A stretch of 64,000 nucleotides of DNA from Pseudomonadota bacterium (GTDB lineage Bacteria > Pseudomonadota > Gammaproteobacteria > Steroidobacterales > Steroidobacteraceae). The stretch is from positions 51,939 to 115,938 of the forward strand of contig JAJYFF010000002.1 in NCBI GenBank assembly GCA_021785405.1, written 5' to 3'. Every line of letters begins with the position of its first letter. The first letter of the stretch is position 1. A program made the position numbers and the translations under genes. Shown here piece by piece: positions 8,769 to 18,549 of this stretch. Under the pieces are notes generated by a model, which was not told the DNA's origin, searched no databases, and saw only the letters and a list, made by a program, of their open reading frames with translations.

Positions 8769-9548
8769 ATGACCGCCTTGGCGACACGACCCCTCAATGA
8801 GGAACCGCGGAGTCGAGCCCCGAAGAACCCTTCGGTCGGCCCCGCGTTCCGTCCGCATCTGGTGCGCGTCGAGCCGCGCGCCGCCGCGTCGGCGCGCGAT
8901 CGGCGCGACCGCGAGCCGGCCGCGGTCCGCGTCGCGCCGTGGGCCGAGGCGCTCAAGCGGGGCATCGATCTCGCCGGCGCGGTCGCGCTGGGGGTGCTGC
9001 TGCTGCCGTCGATCGTCGTGATCGCGCTGCTGCTGCGCCGCCAAGGCGGGCCGGTGATCTATCGCCATCGGCGCATCGGCCGCGACGGCCAGAGTTTCGA
9101 TTGCCTGAAATTCCGCAGCATGTTCCCGGACGCCGAACGGCGGCTGCGCGAACTGCTCGACCGACACCCGGAACTCGAGGAAGAATGGCGGCGGGATCAC
9201 AAGCTGCGCAACGACCCGAGGATCACTGCGCTCGGCCGGTTCCTGCGGCGCACGAGCCTCGATGAACTCCCGCAACTGTGGAACGTCCTGCGCGGCGAGA
9301 TGAGTCTCGTCGGCCCGCGGCCGATCGTCCGCGAGGAAACGATCCGCTACGGGCGGCACATGCGGTCGTACCTGGCGGTGAGGCCGGGCATCACCGGCCT
9401 GTGGCAGGTCACCGGCCGCAACAACATCGGCTATCCCCGGCGCGTCGCGCTCGACGTGTATTACGTGCGGCATCGAGGCCTGCGCCTCGATGCCTACATC
9501 CTGCTGAAGACGCCGTGGGTGGTGCTCGGCGGCGACGGCGCGTGCTAG
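8769..9548 (+). CDS. Polyprenyl-phosphate sugar-1-phosphate transferase (exopolysaccharide priming enzyme)
   Basis: About 259 aa, Bac_transf family (WbaP/RfbP/EpsL type), short form with one N-terminal membrane helix. The sequence shows [63 protein letters not shown] and [10 protein letters not shown], in canonical order. It loads the first sugar phosphate on undecaprenyl phosphate at the inner membrane. The start is uncertain: the ATG at 8769 lies only one base from GGAGG, so a TTG at 8778 or an ATG at 8742 are alternatives. The sugar donor cannot be read from sequence. Confidence 0.92.
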   Translation: MTALATRPLNEEPRSRAPKNPSVGPAFRPHLVRVEPRAAASARDRRDREPAAVRVAPWAEALKRGIDLAGAVALGVLLLPSIVVIALLLRRQGGPVIYRHRRIGRDGQSFDCLKFRSMFPDAERRLRELLDRHPELEEEWRRDHKLRNDPRITALGRFLRRTSLDELPQLWNVLRGEMSLVGPRPIVREETIRYGRHMRSYLAVRPGITGLWQVTGRNNIGYPRRVALDVYYVRHRGLRLDAYILLKTPWVVLGGDGAC

Positions 9549-9553
9549 CGGCG

Positions 9554-9994
9554 TCAGGCGAGGAGGTGCGGAGTCCAGTCGCCCACGCACTCGACGATGT
9601 CGAGATAGGCCTGGTCGAACGCGGCCCGCGGCAGGCGGTACGGATCCGCGACGTCACGGTCGCCGCGCCATTTGCCGAGCTTGAACACGCGACCGCGAAA
9701 CTGCGGGAACTGCTCGACCATCCAGCGTCGGTGGCCTTCGTCGAGCGCGAGCACCAGGTCCGCCGCCGCGAGCAGCGCGGCGTTCACTTGCCGGCCCCGA
9801 TGCTCCTCGAGGTCGTGGCCGTGTTCCTGCATCACCTCTCGCGCGAGCGGATCCGCCGGATGACCGACGAGCGCGGCGATGCCGGCGGAGGCGACCCGCT
9901 TCGAGGTCGCGCGCAGCCGATCGCGCAGGATGGCCTCGGCCATGGGACTGCGGCAGATGTTGCCGGTGCAGACGACGAGAATCGAATCGAACAT
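9554..9994 (-). CDS. Low-molecular-weight protein tyrosine phosphatase (Wzb-like)
   Basis: 146 aa. The P-loop VCTGNICRSPMAE (CX5R-S; nucleophile Cys near residue 9) and the C-terminal DPYRLP acid-loop motif define the LMW-PTP family. In capsule systems the enzyme dephosphorylates the Wzc tyrosine tail. It is encoded on the opposite strand between the priming transferase and wza, rather than between wza and wzc. The ATG at 9994 follows an AGGG on the minus strand. Confidence 0.92.
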   Translation of the reverse strand: MFDSILVVCTGNICRSPMAEAILRDRLRATSKRVASAGIAALVGHPADPLAREVMQEHGHDLEEHRGRQVNAALLAAADLVLALDEGHRRWMVEQFPQFRGRVFKLGKWRGDRDVADPYRLPRAAFDQAYLDIVECVGDWTPHLLA

Positions 9995-10119
9995 CGACAA
10001 CCCTGGGGTGATGGCCGACAAATCTTAACACCGGGTGCCCGGACGCGTGGATGCCGTCACGCGAACGGTTCGGGTAGACTGCACGCGTTCTTGCGGCATG
10101 CCGTCGATGGAGTCGATCT

Positions 10120-11367
10120 TTGCGAGCGATAGTGCGCAGCGTCGGGAAAACCGGATCGTGTGAGCTTGTGGAATCCGCGGCGTGCGCCGGGCACCGCGCG
10201 CGCTGGTGGCCGCGCGCGCGCGCCGCACTGCTGCCGGCCGCGCTGCTCGCCGCGAGCGGCTGTACCTGGCTCATTCCCGGGATGAACGTGCACCCGGGTC
10301 TGCCCGGGCAGCATCCGTACTTCGAGCAGGGCTCGACAGCCTCGACCGCGGCGAATCAGCGCCTGCGCTATCGGGTGATTCCGATCACGCCGACGGTCGT
10401 CGCGTCGCTGCTCGATCATCCGGCTCCCGCGGATGCGCCACCGCCGGGCGCGCCGAAGCTCAAGGCGCTGTTGCCGTCGATGGTGCCCCCGGACTACCGG
10501 ATCGGTCCCGGCGACCTGATCAACGTGACCGTCTGGGACCACCCCGAGCTCAACGCGCCGGCCGGGACGGTGACTCAAAACGCGGCGCTCAGTGGTCAGT
10601 TGGTCTCGAGCGACGGCATGCTGTTCTATCCGTACGTCGGCAATTTCCACGCCGGCGGCATGACCGCGGAGCAAGTCCGCCAGTACCTGACCGCGCACTT
10701 GCGGCACCTCATCCAGAATCCGCAAATCAGCGTGCGCGTGCTCCAATACGGTTCCCAGCGCGTCGAAATCACCGGCGAGGTCGCGAACCCGCGAACCATC
10801 ACGCTCGGCAACGTGCCGGAGGGCGTGCTGCAGGCGATCGACGCCGCCGGCGGATTGACGCCGGGCGCGAGCCGCCGCCGCGCGATCCTGGTTCGCCACG
10901 GCGTGCGCTACGACATCGACCTCGCCGGATTGCTGTCGGGCAGCCGGCTGGTGCCGAATCCCGAACTCGAACCCGGCGACATCATCCACGTGCCGGATCA
11001 GTCCTCCGACCAGATCTTCATGCTCGGCGCGGTCACGCAGCAGCGGCCGCTCGCGATGACGCAGGACCGGATGACGCTGATCCAGGCGCTCACCGACGCC
11101 GGTGGTCTCGACGCGACCCGGGCGAGCGGTTCGGGCGTGCTGGTGTTCCGGTTGCCCGCGCACGCGAAGCCGGGCGCCGCGGCCGAGGTCTACGAGATCA
11201 ACATGAGCACGCCGCAGGGCGTGCTGCTCGCCGGCCAGTTCCCGCTGCGACCGCGCGACGTCGTCTACGTGCAGGCCACCGAATTCGCGCAATACAACGC
11301 CGTGATCAACCAACTGCTGCCGACCATCACCGCGGTGTTCGAGCTCAAACAAACGGTGGGGTTCTGA
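10120..11367 (+). CDS. wza: Polysaccharide export outer-membrane lipoprotein (Wza family)
   Basis: Up to 415 aa. A lipobox LLAASGC places the lipidated Cys at residue 48, so the true start may be downstream of the TTG at 10120 (a GTG at 10168 fits a normal signal peptide). The poly-export domain begins at DYRIGPGDLINVTVWDHPEL, followed by SLBB-type repeats (VEITGEVANPRTI; IFMLGAVTQQRPL). It forms the outer-membrane exit channel and is followed 4 bp later by its partner wzc. Confidence 0.93.
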   Translation: MRAIVRSVGKTGSCELVESAACAGHRARWWPRARAALLPAALLAASGCTWLIPGMNVHPGLPGQHPYFEQGSTASTAANQRLRYRVIPITPTVVASLLDHPAPADAPPPGAPKLKALLPSMVPPDYRIGPGDLINVTVWDHPELNAPAGTVTQNAALSGQLVSSDGMLFYPYVGNFHAGGMTAEQVRQYLTAHLRHLIQNPQISVRVLQYGSQRVEITGEVANPRTITLGNVPEGVLQAIDAAGGLTPGASRRRAILVRHGVRYDIDLAGLLSGSRLVPNPELEPGDIIHVPDQSSDQIFMLGAVTQQRPLAMTQDRMTLIQALTDAGGLDATRASGSGVLVFRLPAHAKPGAAAEVYEINMSTPQGVLLAGQFPLRPRDVVYVQATEFAQYNAVINQLLPTITAVFELKQTVGF

Positions 11368-11371
11368 CGCG

Positions 11372-13651
11372 ATGTCCGCCGATCCCAGCATGAACGGCGT
11401 CCTCCCGCCGCCGTCGTCGGCGCGATTGCGCACCGCGAGCGATGAAATCAGCTTCCGGGAGATCCTGCAGCTGCTGTACGCCGGCCGCTGGACGATGGCC
11501 GCGATCACCGCGGCCGTGCTCGCGCTCGGCATCGTCTATTTGATCCTCGCGCGGCCGATCTACGACGTCGACGGCATCGTGCAAGTCGAGCAGAACCAGG
11601 GACCGGCGGCGACCTACGCGAACCCGATGAACTCGTCGATGGGCAACCTCGGCTCCTTGCTGTTCGGTTCGGGCGTCCAGGCGGAAGCGGAAATCCAGAT
11701 CATCCAGAGTCGGCTGGTGCTCGATCAGGTGATCGACCGGATGCACCTGCTGGTCAAGGCCGAGCCGCGCTATTTCCCGATCATCGGCCGCGCGGTCGCG
11801 CGCTGGAATCGGCGTGCGACCGCGCCGGTCGGTGCCCCGCCGTTCCTCGGCAGCTTCGGCTGGGGCGGCGAACGCATCGCGGTGACGCGGTTCGACACTC
11901 CCGAGCGGTGGTACAACGTGCCGTTCACCTTGACCGCCACCGGCGGCGGCACCTATCGGATCGAGGATCCGGCGGGCGTTACCGCGATCACCGGGCGGGT
12001 CGGCCAAGCCGAGGATTTCTCGACCGAGTACGGCCCCGTGCACCTCGAGGTCGGAGCGCTGCTCGCACGGCCCGGCGAGCGATTCCGGATCACGCGCCTC
12101 GCGCGGCAGACCGTGCTCGCCGAATTCGCGCAGAAGCTGTCGGTGAAGCAGCTCGGCAACGTGAGCCTGACCTCGTCGTCCGGCGTGATCCAGATCGGCT
12201 ATTTCGGGTTCGACAAGGACCGGATCACGCGGATTCTCGACTCGCTGGAAAACGCGTATCTGCGCCAGGACGTGCAGCGCCGCTCGCTCGAGGCCGAGCA
12301 GTCGATCCGCTATCTGCAGGCGCAATTGCCGGCGTTCAAGGCGAAGATGGACGCCGCGCAGGCCGCGCTCGCGCGCTACGAGCAGGCCCACGGCGCGCCC
12401 GCCGTGCCGGTGGAGACCGAGCTGCTGCTCAAGCAGAACGTCGAGCTCGAAACCGCCCGCCTGAAACTCGAGCAACAGCGCAGCGAGGCGCTGCGCGTGT
12501 TCACGCCCGAGAATTCGGTCGTTCTCGCGATCGACCGGCAACTGGCGCTGATCGCGCAAAAGGAGCAATCGCTGCAGGGGCAGATCGAGCAGCTGCCCAG
12601 CCTGCAGCAGAACGTGGTCACCTTGATGCGCAACGTCGAGGTGACCAGCCAGCTGTACACCGCGATGCTGACCGCGGTCGAGCAGTTCCAGGTCGCGAAG
12701 GCGGGAACCGTCGGCGGCGTGCGGATCGTCGACTACGCGTTGCGGCCGTTCAAGCCGGCCGCGCCGCGCAAAGCCCTGGTGCTCGTGATCTCGCTGCTGC
12801 TCGGCGGGTTCCTCGGCGCGGTCTACGTCGTGGTCCAGCGCGCTCTGTTGCGCGGCGTCGACGACCCGGGCGAGATCGAGCGCGAGCTCGGGCTGTCGGT
12901 GCTGGTGTCGATCCCGTACATCGCCGAGCAACGCAAGATCACCCGCGCGGTCGCGCGCGGCGAGCTGGGCTCGCACGTGCTCGCGATGCTGCATTCGCAG
13001 AATCCCGGCGTCGAGGCCTTGCGCAGCCTGCGCACCTCGCTGCATTTCACGATGATGGACGCCACCAACAACGTGATCCTGCTGACCGGGCCCGCGCCCG
13101 GGATCGGCAAGTCGTTCGTGGCGGCGAACTTCGGCGCGGTGCTCGCGCAGTCCGGCAAACGCGTCGCGGTCGTCGACGTCGATTTGCGCCGCGGCTATCT
13201 GCAACGGTATTTCGGGCTCGCGAGCGAGCCCGGCGTCAGCGACTTCGTCGCGGGCGACGTGGAGCTCGCGGCGATCCTGCAGGCGACCGGCGTCGAGGGG
13301 CTCGACTTCGTCGCGCGGGGGCATGCGCCGCCGAATCCGGCCGAACTGCTGATGCACGAGCGCTTCGCGCGGCTCGTCGCGGCACTCTCGGCGAGCCACG
13401 ACTACGTGCTGCTCGACAGCCCGCCGGTGCTCGCGGTCGCGGATGCCGCGATCATCGGCAAGCTCGCCGGCACCACGCTGCTCGTGCTCAAATCCGCGGA
13501 GCATCCGCTGCGCGAGATCGAGGAAGCGGTCAAACGTCTGGTGAACGCGGGCGTCCGACCGCGCGGGATCCTGATGAACCAGGTCGGCCACCGGCTCGGC
13601 ACCGTCGGTTACGGCAACTACGGGTACGCGAACTACCGTTACGACCGGTGA
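11372..13651 (+). CDS. wzc: Polysaccharide co-polymerase / BY-kinase (Wzc family)
   Basis: 759 aa. A Wzz domain has membrane helices near residues 41-58 and 468-488 and a coiled-coil periplasmic region (about 290-440). The C-terminal tyrosine kinase has Walker A GPAPGIGKS (near 573), Walker A' VVDVDLRRG (near 600) and Walker B VLLDSPPV (near 680). The extreme C-terminus is a tyrosine-rich tail with five Tyr in the last 15 residues, the expected autophosphorylation site. It controls chain length and export together with Wza and the phosphatase at 9.6 kb. Confidence 0.95.
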   Translation: MSADPSMNGVLPPPSSARLRTASDEISFREILQLLYAGRWTMAAITAAVLALGIVYLILARPIYDVDGIVQVEQNQGPAATYANPMNSSMGNLGSLLFGSGVQAEAEIQIIQSRLVLDQVIDRMHLLVKAEPRYFPIIGRAVARWNRRATAPVGAPPFLGSFGWGGERIAVTRFDTPERWYNVPFTLTATGGGTYRIEDPAGVTAITGRVGQAEDFSTEYGPVHLEVGALLARPGERFRITRLARQTVLAEFAQKLSVKQLGNVSLTSSSGVIQIGYFGFDKDRITRILDSLENAYLRQDVQRRSLEAEQSIRYLQAQLPAFKAKMDAAQAALARYEQAHGAPAVPVETELLLKQNVELETARLKLEQQRSEALRVFTPENSVVLAIDRQLALIAQKEQSLQGQIEQLPSLQQNVVTLMRNVEVTSQLYTAMLTAVEQFQVAKAGTVGGVRIVDYALRPFKPAAPRKALVLVISLLLGGFLGAVYVVVQRALLRGVDDPGEIERELGLSVLVSIPYIAEQRKITRAVARGELGSHVLAMLHSQNPGVEALRSLRTSLHFTMMDATNNVILLTGPAPGIGKSFVAANFGAVLAQSGKRVAVVDVDLRRGYLQRYFGLASEPGVSDFVAGDVELAAILQATGVEGLDFVARGHAPPNPAELLMHERFARLVAALSASHDYVLLDSPPVLAVADAAIIGKLAGTTLLVLKSAEHPLREIEEAVKRLVNAGVRPRGILMNQVGHRLGTVGYGNYGYANYRYDR

Positions 13652-13697
13652 CGCCGGCGACGGGCCGGCGCCGCTGCAACGCAGAGGAGGACGTCCG

Positions 13698-14984
13698 ATG
13701 CGACGGATACTCGAGACCTTGACCCTGAGCGTGGCGCTCGCGACGACGGGCATCGGCGGCGCGTCGGCGCACGACCTGCTGCTCGGGGTGAACACGCACG
13801 CGATCGATTACCCCGGCGCGCAGCCGCTGATGCTGGACCTGGCGCGCAAGCTCGGCGTGGATTCGGTGCGCGCCGATGCGCAATGGAAGCTCGTCGAGAC
13901 CCGCAAGGGCCAATACCAGATCCCGCCGGCCTGGGATCAGTTTGTGGATCGGGCGCGGCGGCGGGGCATCGCGCCGCTGCTGATCCTCGACTACGGCAAT
14001 CCGTTCTATGACGGCGGCCACCTGCCGCGCTCGCCGGCGGCGATCGCGGGCTTCGCCCGCTACGCGGCGTTCGTGGTCCGTCACTTCGCCGGCCGCGTGC
14101 GGTATTACGAGGTCTGGAACGAGTGGAACACGGGGACCGGCGGCTATTATCCGGGCGGCAGCGCGGCGGACTACGCGCGGTTGTTCGACGCCACCGATGC
14201 GGCGATCAAGCGCGTCGATCCGAACGCGGTCGTGTTGGCCGCAGCCGGCTACCAGGATTGGTACGCGCAGATCGGTCGCCTCGGCGTCGCGGCGCGCGCC
14301 GACGGCGTCGCGATGCACCCCTACGTGCCGAAGGAGCCGGGCTATCGGGAGTCGGTCGGCTCCAACGGGCCGGAGCGCAGCGCGCAGTACCTGATCGACA
14401 CCGAGGCGACCCTGCGGCGCCTGAGTGGCGGCCGGGAGATTCCGCTCTACGTGACCGAGATCGGGTGGCCGACGAGCACCGGCCGGCGCGGGTATCCGGA
14501 GGCGGACGTCGCCGCGATGACCGAGCGGAGTCTGTTGCTGTACGCCTCGTTGCCGTACGTGCGCGGGGTGTGGTGGTACTCGCTGATCGACGACAGTCCG
14601 GACGCGAGCAATCCGGAGGCGCGCTTCGGTCTGTTCCGCCAGCACTATGCGATGAAGCCCGCGGCGGGGGTGTTCCAGTCCCTCGCGCCGCTGGCGATCC
14701 ACAACGATCTGCGCTTCGACCCGCACTCGAACCTGGGCGCGGGCCTGGTCATCCTCGGCCACAGCGCGTCGCCACGGCCGGCCGTGATCGCGTGGCAGAT
14801 CCCGAGCGAGCCGCGCGGCGGCGGGCCCACGCTGCAATTCGTGGTCACCTGCGATCCCGCGCTGCGGGTCACGCGGAGCTTCGGCGGCGCCGCGGGCGGC
14901 GCACGCCGCGTGCTGCCCGTTCCCGCCGCGTTCACGTATCGCGCGGGCCACTGCACGCGGGAGCCGCTCCTTGGACGACCGTAA
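13698..14984 (+). CDS. Secreted glycoside hydrolase, PslG/GH39-like
   Basis: 428 aa with a signal peptide (cleavage after GGASA, about residue 25). A TIM-barrel follows: acid/base Glu in YYEVWNEWN (near 142) and nucleophile Glu in LYVTEIGWPTS (near 254), the two-carboxylate clan-A arrangement of GH39/GH5 enzymes such as PslG. A C-terminal strand-rich domain follows from about residue 330. Position between wzc and the polymerase suggests a periplasmic endoglycosidase that trims or releases this cluster's own polymer. The exact linkage is unknown. Confidence 0.8.
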   Translation: MRRILETLTLSVALATTGIGGASAHDLLLGVNTHAIDYPGAQPLMLDLARKLGVDSVRADAQWKLVETRKGQYQIPPAWDQFVDRARRRGIAPLLILDYGNPFYDGGHLPRSPAAIAGFARYAAFVVRHFAGRVRYYEVWNEWNTGTGGYYPGGSAADYARLFDATDAAIKRVDPNAVVLAAAGYQDWYAQIGRLGVAARADGVAMHPYVPKEPGYRESVGSNGPERSAQYLIDTEATLRRLSGGREIPLYVTEIGWPTSTGRRGYPEADVAAMTERSLLLYASLPYVRGVWWYSLIDDSPDASNPEARFGLFRQHYAMKPAAGVFQSLAPLAIHNDLRFDPHSNLGAGLVILGHSASPRPAVIAWQIPSEPRGGGPTLQFVVTCDPALRVTRSFGGAAGGARRVLPVPAAFTYRAGHCTREPLLGRP

Positions 14985-15018
14985 TGCCCGCGGCCGCTGA
15001 GGCGGCGGAGCCCCGCGC

Positions 15019-16461
15019 GTGAACGGCGCGGTCATCACGCTGAAGGTGCTGGTGGCGATCGTGCTGCTCGCCAGCGCGCCGCTCGCGCTGCGGCGGCGGT
15101 GGCGGCTGTTCCTCGCGATTCCGCTCGCGGTGTTCCAATGCTACATCCCCGGCATGCAGGTGGCGGGCGTGCCGATCCCGCTGGCGTTCTGGGGCGGCTT
15201 GATGTTGTGGCCGGAGATGGTCCGCGAGAGCCGCCAGGTGGTGACGTGGAAGCCGACGGCCTGCTTGCTCGGCATCGTCGTGATGTACGCGGTCAGCCTG
15301 CTGTGGTCGCCGGATCGCAAGATGGGGCTGCAGCCGATCGGCTATTGCCTGCAGTTCCTGGTGATCTTCGCCGCCGTGGTCACGGAAGGCCGGCGCGACG
15401 AGGGCCTGATCCTGCGGCTGCTCGCGGCGACCGCCGGCCTGGCCCTGCTCGAGGCGGCGCTCGTGATCGCGGGACGGCTGTCGCCGGGCCTCAAGCTCAC
15501 GTTCCTGCTGTCGCCGCTCGCGCGATGGGTGGTCAGTCCGAACATCATCGACAACCTGTTCACCGGTCAATACAACGGCGTGCTCGATCCGTCGAAGTCG
15601 GGCGGCGTGTTCGTCAATGCGAACGTCGCCGCGACCTTTCTCGGCATCGCCGCCTGCACGGCGCTCGGCCTCGCGTTGCACCTGCGCCAACGCTGGCTGG
15701 GCGTGCTCGGCGCGGTGCTGCTCGTTGCGGTCGTGTTCGCGGGGTCGAAGGCGGGCGTGATCCTCGCGGCGGCGGTGCCGGTGCTGATGCTGCACGCGAT
15801 CTCCTTGCGGTATCGACCCTGGCGCAACCGCCTGCGCGTCGCGATGATCGCGATCATCGTCGGCGGCGCGCTCGGGTGGTTCGCGCCGAAGGCGTTTCGC
15901 GCGAGCGAGGCCGGCGGCTTGCGCGAGTTGAGCGCGTTCCTGCAGCGTTCCGGCATGACCTTGTCGGCCCGCGAGAAGATCTGGGAATACGGCGCGCAGG
16001 CGTTCGCGGAACATCCGGTCAAGGGTCAAGGCTTCGGCGGCTGGCAGCTCGAGTTTCCGAAATACGCGCGCAAGGTCGGTTTGTCGCCCGACCTGCCGCC
16101 GCAGAACACGCTGATCTACCTGTGGTCGCAAGGCGGCCTGCTGGCGGCGCTGCTCGGGATCGGCTTCATCTACCAGGTCCTGCTGATCGGTTGGCGGCAG
16201 CTGCGCGACGAGCACGCTCCCGGGTTCGGCCTGAGCCTCGGGATGACCGCGGCGTTCCTGTGGGCGTTCGTGCGCGGCATGGGCAGCAACTACGGGCTGC
16301 TCGGCGATATCCACATGTCGCCGCTGCTCGCGACGCTGCTCGCGCTCGGCTACCTGCACCGGCAACCGCAGACGGTGCGGGATGCGCACGGCCGCTTCGG
16401 CGAGCGGTTCGGCGTTCGCGCGGCGACGGGTGCGCCGCTGGCGCGCCTCCGCACCGGATAG
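15019..16461 (+). CDS. O-antigen polymerase/ligase family membrane protein (Wzy or WaaL-like)
   Basis: 480 aa with about ten to twelve hydrophobic segments and a large periplasmic loop. The Wzy_C-like stretch has SAREKIWEYGAQAFAEHPVKGQGFGGW and later PQNTLIYLWSQGGLLAALL, matching the conserved loop of O-antigen polymerases and ligases. GTG start. Within a Wzx/Wza/Wzc locus a polymerase (Wzy) role is favoured, but the family alone cannot exclude ligase activity. Confidence 0.85.
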   Translation: MNGAVITLKVLVAIVLLASAPLALRRRWRLFLAIPLAVFQCYIPGMQVAGVPIPLAFWGGLMLWPEMVRESRQVVTWKPTACLLGIVVMYAVSLLWSPDRKMGLQPIGYCLQFLVIFAAVVTEGRRDEGLILRLLAATAGLALLEAALVIAGRLSPGLKLTFLLSPLARWVVSPNIIDNLFTGQYNGVLDPSKSGGVFVNANVAATFLGIAACTALGLALHLRQRWLGVLGAVLLVAVVFAGSKAGVILAAAVPVLMLHAISLRYRPWRNRLRVAMIAIIVGGALGWFAPKAFRASEAGGLRELSAFLQRSGMTLSAREKIWEYGAQAFAEHPVKGQGFGGWQLEFPKYARKVGLSPDLPPQNTLIYLWSQGGLLAALLGIGFIYQVLLIGWRQLRDEHAPGFGLSLGMTAAFLWAFVRGMGSNYGLLGDIHMSPLLATLLALGYLHRQPQTVRDAHGRFGERFGVRAATGAPLARLRTG

Positions 16462-16496
16462 CCGGGCGGCGCCGCCCCACGACGCACCGATCGCCC

Positions 16497-17360
16497 ATGG
16501 ACCGACGGACCAAGATACGCCTTGCGAAGACGCCGATCGTCGGCCGCGCGCTGCTCGCGGTCTACCGGGCGCAGATCGCGTTCGCCTCCCTGCGCGCGCC
16601 GCTCGCGAACGGCCTGCACTGGTGGTGGCGCTCGAACGAGATCACCAATTTCACCTACGACCTCGACGCGCTCAATCAGCGGTATCTGGCGGCCTTGATC
16701 GCCGACGTACTGGACGTCGACCCGCGCGCGATCGAGCGCTACCTGCAGGAGCTGGCGGACGATGCGCCCCTGCGCGCGCATCTCGCGGCGACGACCGCGC
16801 GCAGCGAGCGCGGCTTCCTCGCCGACACCGAGGTGCGGTTCGGGCGCAGAATCGGCTGGTACGCGATCGCACGGGCGATCAAGCCGCGAGTCATCGTCGA
16901 GACCGGCGTCGACAAGGGGCTCGGCGCCTGCCTGTTGACCGCCGCGTTGCTGCGGAACCGCCAGGAAGGTTGCGACGGCCGGTATTACGGGACCGACATC
17001 GACCCCGGCGCGGGCTATCTGCTGTGCGGCGAGTACGCCGAACGCGGCCGCATCCTGTACGGGGACTCGATTCGATCGCTCGCGAATCTGGACGAGACGA
17101 TCGATTTGTTCATCAACGACAGCGATCATTCGACGGACTACGAATATCGGGAATATTTGACCGTCGCCGGCAAGCTGTCGAAGAATGCGATCGTGCTCGG
17201 CGACAACGCCCATTGCAGCGATCGATTGCTGCAGTTCGCGCGCGAGACGGGCCGGCATTTCCTGTATTTTCAGGAGAAACCGGTCGGACACTGGTACCCG
17301 GGCGGCGGCATCGGCATCGCGTTCCACCGGCGCCGCGGCGAACCGGCGGACGACCGATGA
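16497..17360 (+). CDS. Class I SAM-dependent methyltransferase (family 24-like)
   Basis: 287 aa. The SAM-binding signature VIVETGVDKGLGACLL lies near residue 133, followed by YYGTDIDP and DLFINDSDHS, the pattern of Methyltransf_24 proteins that act on sugars or small molecules. It is embedded between the polymerase and a glycosyltransferase, so O-methylation of a polymer sugar is likely. The N-terminal 120 residues are not recognised. Confidence 0.75.
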   Translation: MDRRTKIRLAKTPIVGRALLAVYRAQIAFASLRAPLANGLHWWWRSNEITNFTYDLDALNQRYLAALIADVLDVDPRAIERYLQELADDAPLRAHLAATTARSERGFLADTEVRFGRRIGWYAIARAIKPRVIVETGVDKGLGACLLTAALLRNRQEGCDGRYYGTDIDPGAGYLLCGEYAERGRILYGDSIRSLANLDETIDLFINDSDHSTDYEYREYLTVAGKLSKNAIVLGDNAHCSDRLLQFARETGRHFLYFQEKPVGHWYPGGGIGIAFHRRRGEPADDR

Positions 17361-17406
17361 GCGGTCGCCGCGCGCCCCCGCGGACCGGCGTCGAGGAAGG
17401 AAGGAT

Positions 17407-18549
17407 TTGCAAACCGTCGCGGTATTCCGCCATCAACTGTTCAAGCGATCGGAGCCGTTCATCGCCGATCAAGCGCAACAGATCCAGCGTTTCGAGATGC
17501 TGTACCTGGGTCGGGAGCGCCTCGGCGCGGCGCCGCCCGGCGCCGCGAGCCTCGCGCTCAGCGACCGACCCGCCGAGCGGCCGCTCGGGGCGCGCCTCCG
17601 GCAGGTCCTGACCCGCGACGCGCGGCCGTACCTGCGCTTGCTCGACGGCCGGCGTCCCGACGCGATCCATGCGCATTTCGGCGTCGACGCGGTCTATGCG
17701 CTGCCGCTCGCCGCGCGCTTGCGCGCGCCACTCGTCGCGACCTTCCACGGCTACGATGCGACGCTGTCGGTGTCCGCGTTGCTGCGCGCCGGCAAGCCGT
17801 CGTGGGTGAACTACGTGCTTCACCGCCGCGAGCTCGCGCGGCGGGGCGCCGTGTTCCTGTGCGTGTCGGAGTTCGTCCGCCGCCGGGTCATCGCGCTCGG
17901 GTTTCCCGAGGCACGCACTCGCGTGCACTACATCGGCGTGGACGTCGACGCGATTCGACCGCGCACGCCGCGTCGCGAGCGGCCGACGGTCGTCCACGTC
18001 GCGCGCCTGGTCGAGAAGAAGGGGACCGCGGACCTCATTGCGGCGTTCGCCCGGTCGCTTCGGGTCGTCCCCGACGCGGAGTTGCTGATCGTCGGCGAAG
18101 GGCCCCTCGAGGCCGCGTTGCGGCGGCAGGTCGCGGACCTCGCACTCTCCGGCGCGGTTTGCTTTCTCGGGGCCCTGCCGCACGCCGAGGTCGTCGACCT
18201 CGTGGCGCGATCCTGGGTGCTGGCGCTGCCCAGCGTCGAAGCCCGCAGCGGCGACGCCGAAGGCCTCGGCATGGTGCTGCTCGAGGCGGCCGCCAGCGGG
18301 GTGCCGGTCGTCGCGAGCCGCCACGGCGGGATCCCCGAAGTGGTGCAGGACGGCGAGACCGGCCGCCTGTGCGCCGAACGCGACGTCGACGGGCTCGCGG
18401 CGGCGCTCACCGAACTGCTGCGCGACGATCGGCTGCGCGCGCGGATGGGCGATGCCGCCCGGGATCGCGCGGAACGCCACTTCGATCTGCGGCGGCAGTC
18501 GCAGGCCTTGGAGGCGATCTACGCGGACGTGCTGGGTCGGTCGTCATGA
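17407..18549 (+). CDS. Glycosyltransferase family 4 (WcaL/AmsK-like), paralogue of the gene at 28.5 kb
   Basis: 380 aa, GT-B fold. The N-terminal part has FRHQLFKRSEPFIADQAQ, HAHFGVDAVYALPLA and TFHGYDAT; the C-terminal GT1/GT4 domain has VHVARLVEKKGTADLI, VGEGPLE and EGLGMVLLEAAASGVPVVAS. A TTG start at 17407 is chosen because a long AGGAAGGA ribosome site ends 2-3 bases upstream of it and no ATG precedes the conserved region. It has a same-length paralogue at 28458-29600. Sugar and linkage unknown. Confidence 0.88.
   Translation: MQTVAVFRHQLFKRSEPFIADQAQQIQRFEMLYLGRERLGAAPPGAASLALSDRPAERPLGARLRQVLTRDARPYLRLLDGRRPDAIHAHFGVDAVYALPLAARLRAPLVATFHGYDATLSVSALLRAGKPSWVNYVLHRRELARRGAVFLCVSEFVRRRVIALGFPEARTRVHYIGVDVDAIRPRTPRRERPTVVHVARLVEKKGTADLIAAFARSLRVVPDAELLIVGEGPLEAALRRQVADLALSGAVCFLGALPHAEVVDLVARSWVLALPSVEARSGDAEGLGMVLLEAAASGVPVVASRHGGIPEVVQDGETGRLCAERDVDGLAAALTELLRDDRLRARMGDAARDRAERHFDLRRQSQALEAIYADVLGRSS

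Noticed and set aside
13651..13680. GC-rich inverted repeat after wzc as a terminator
   Set aside because: No T-tract follows, and the next gene starts within 50 bp in the same direction.
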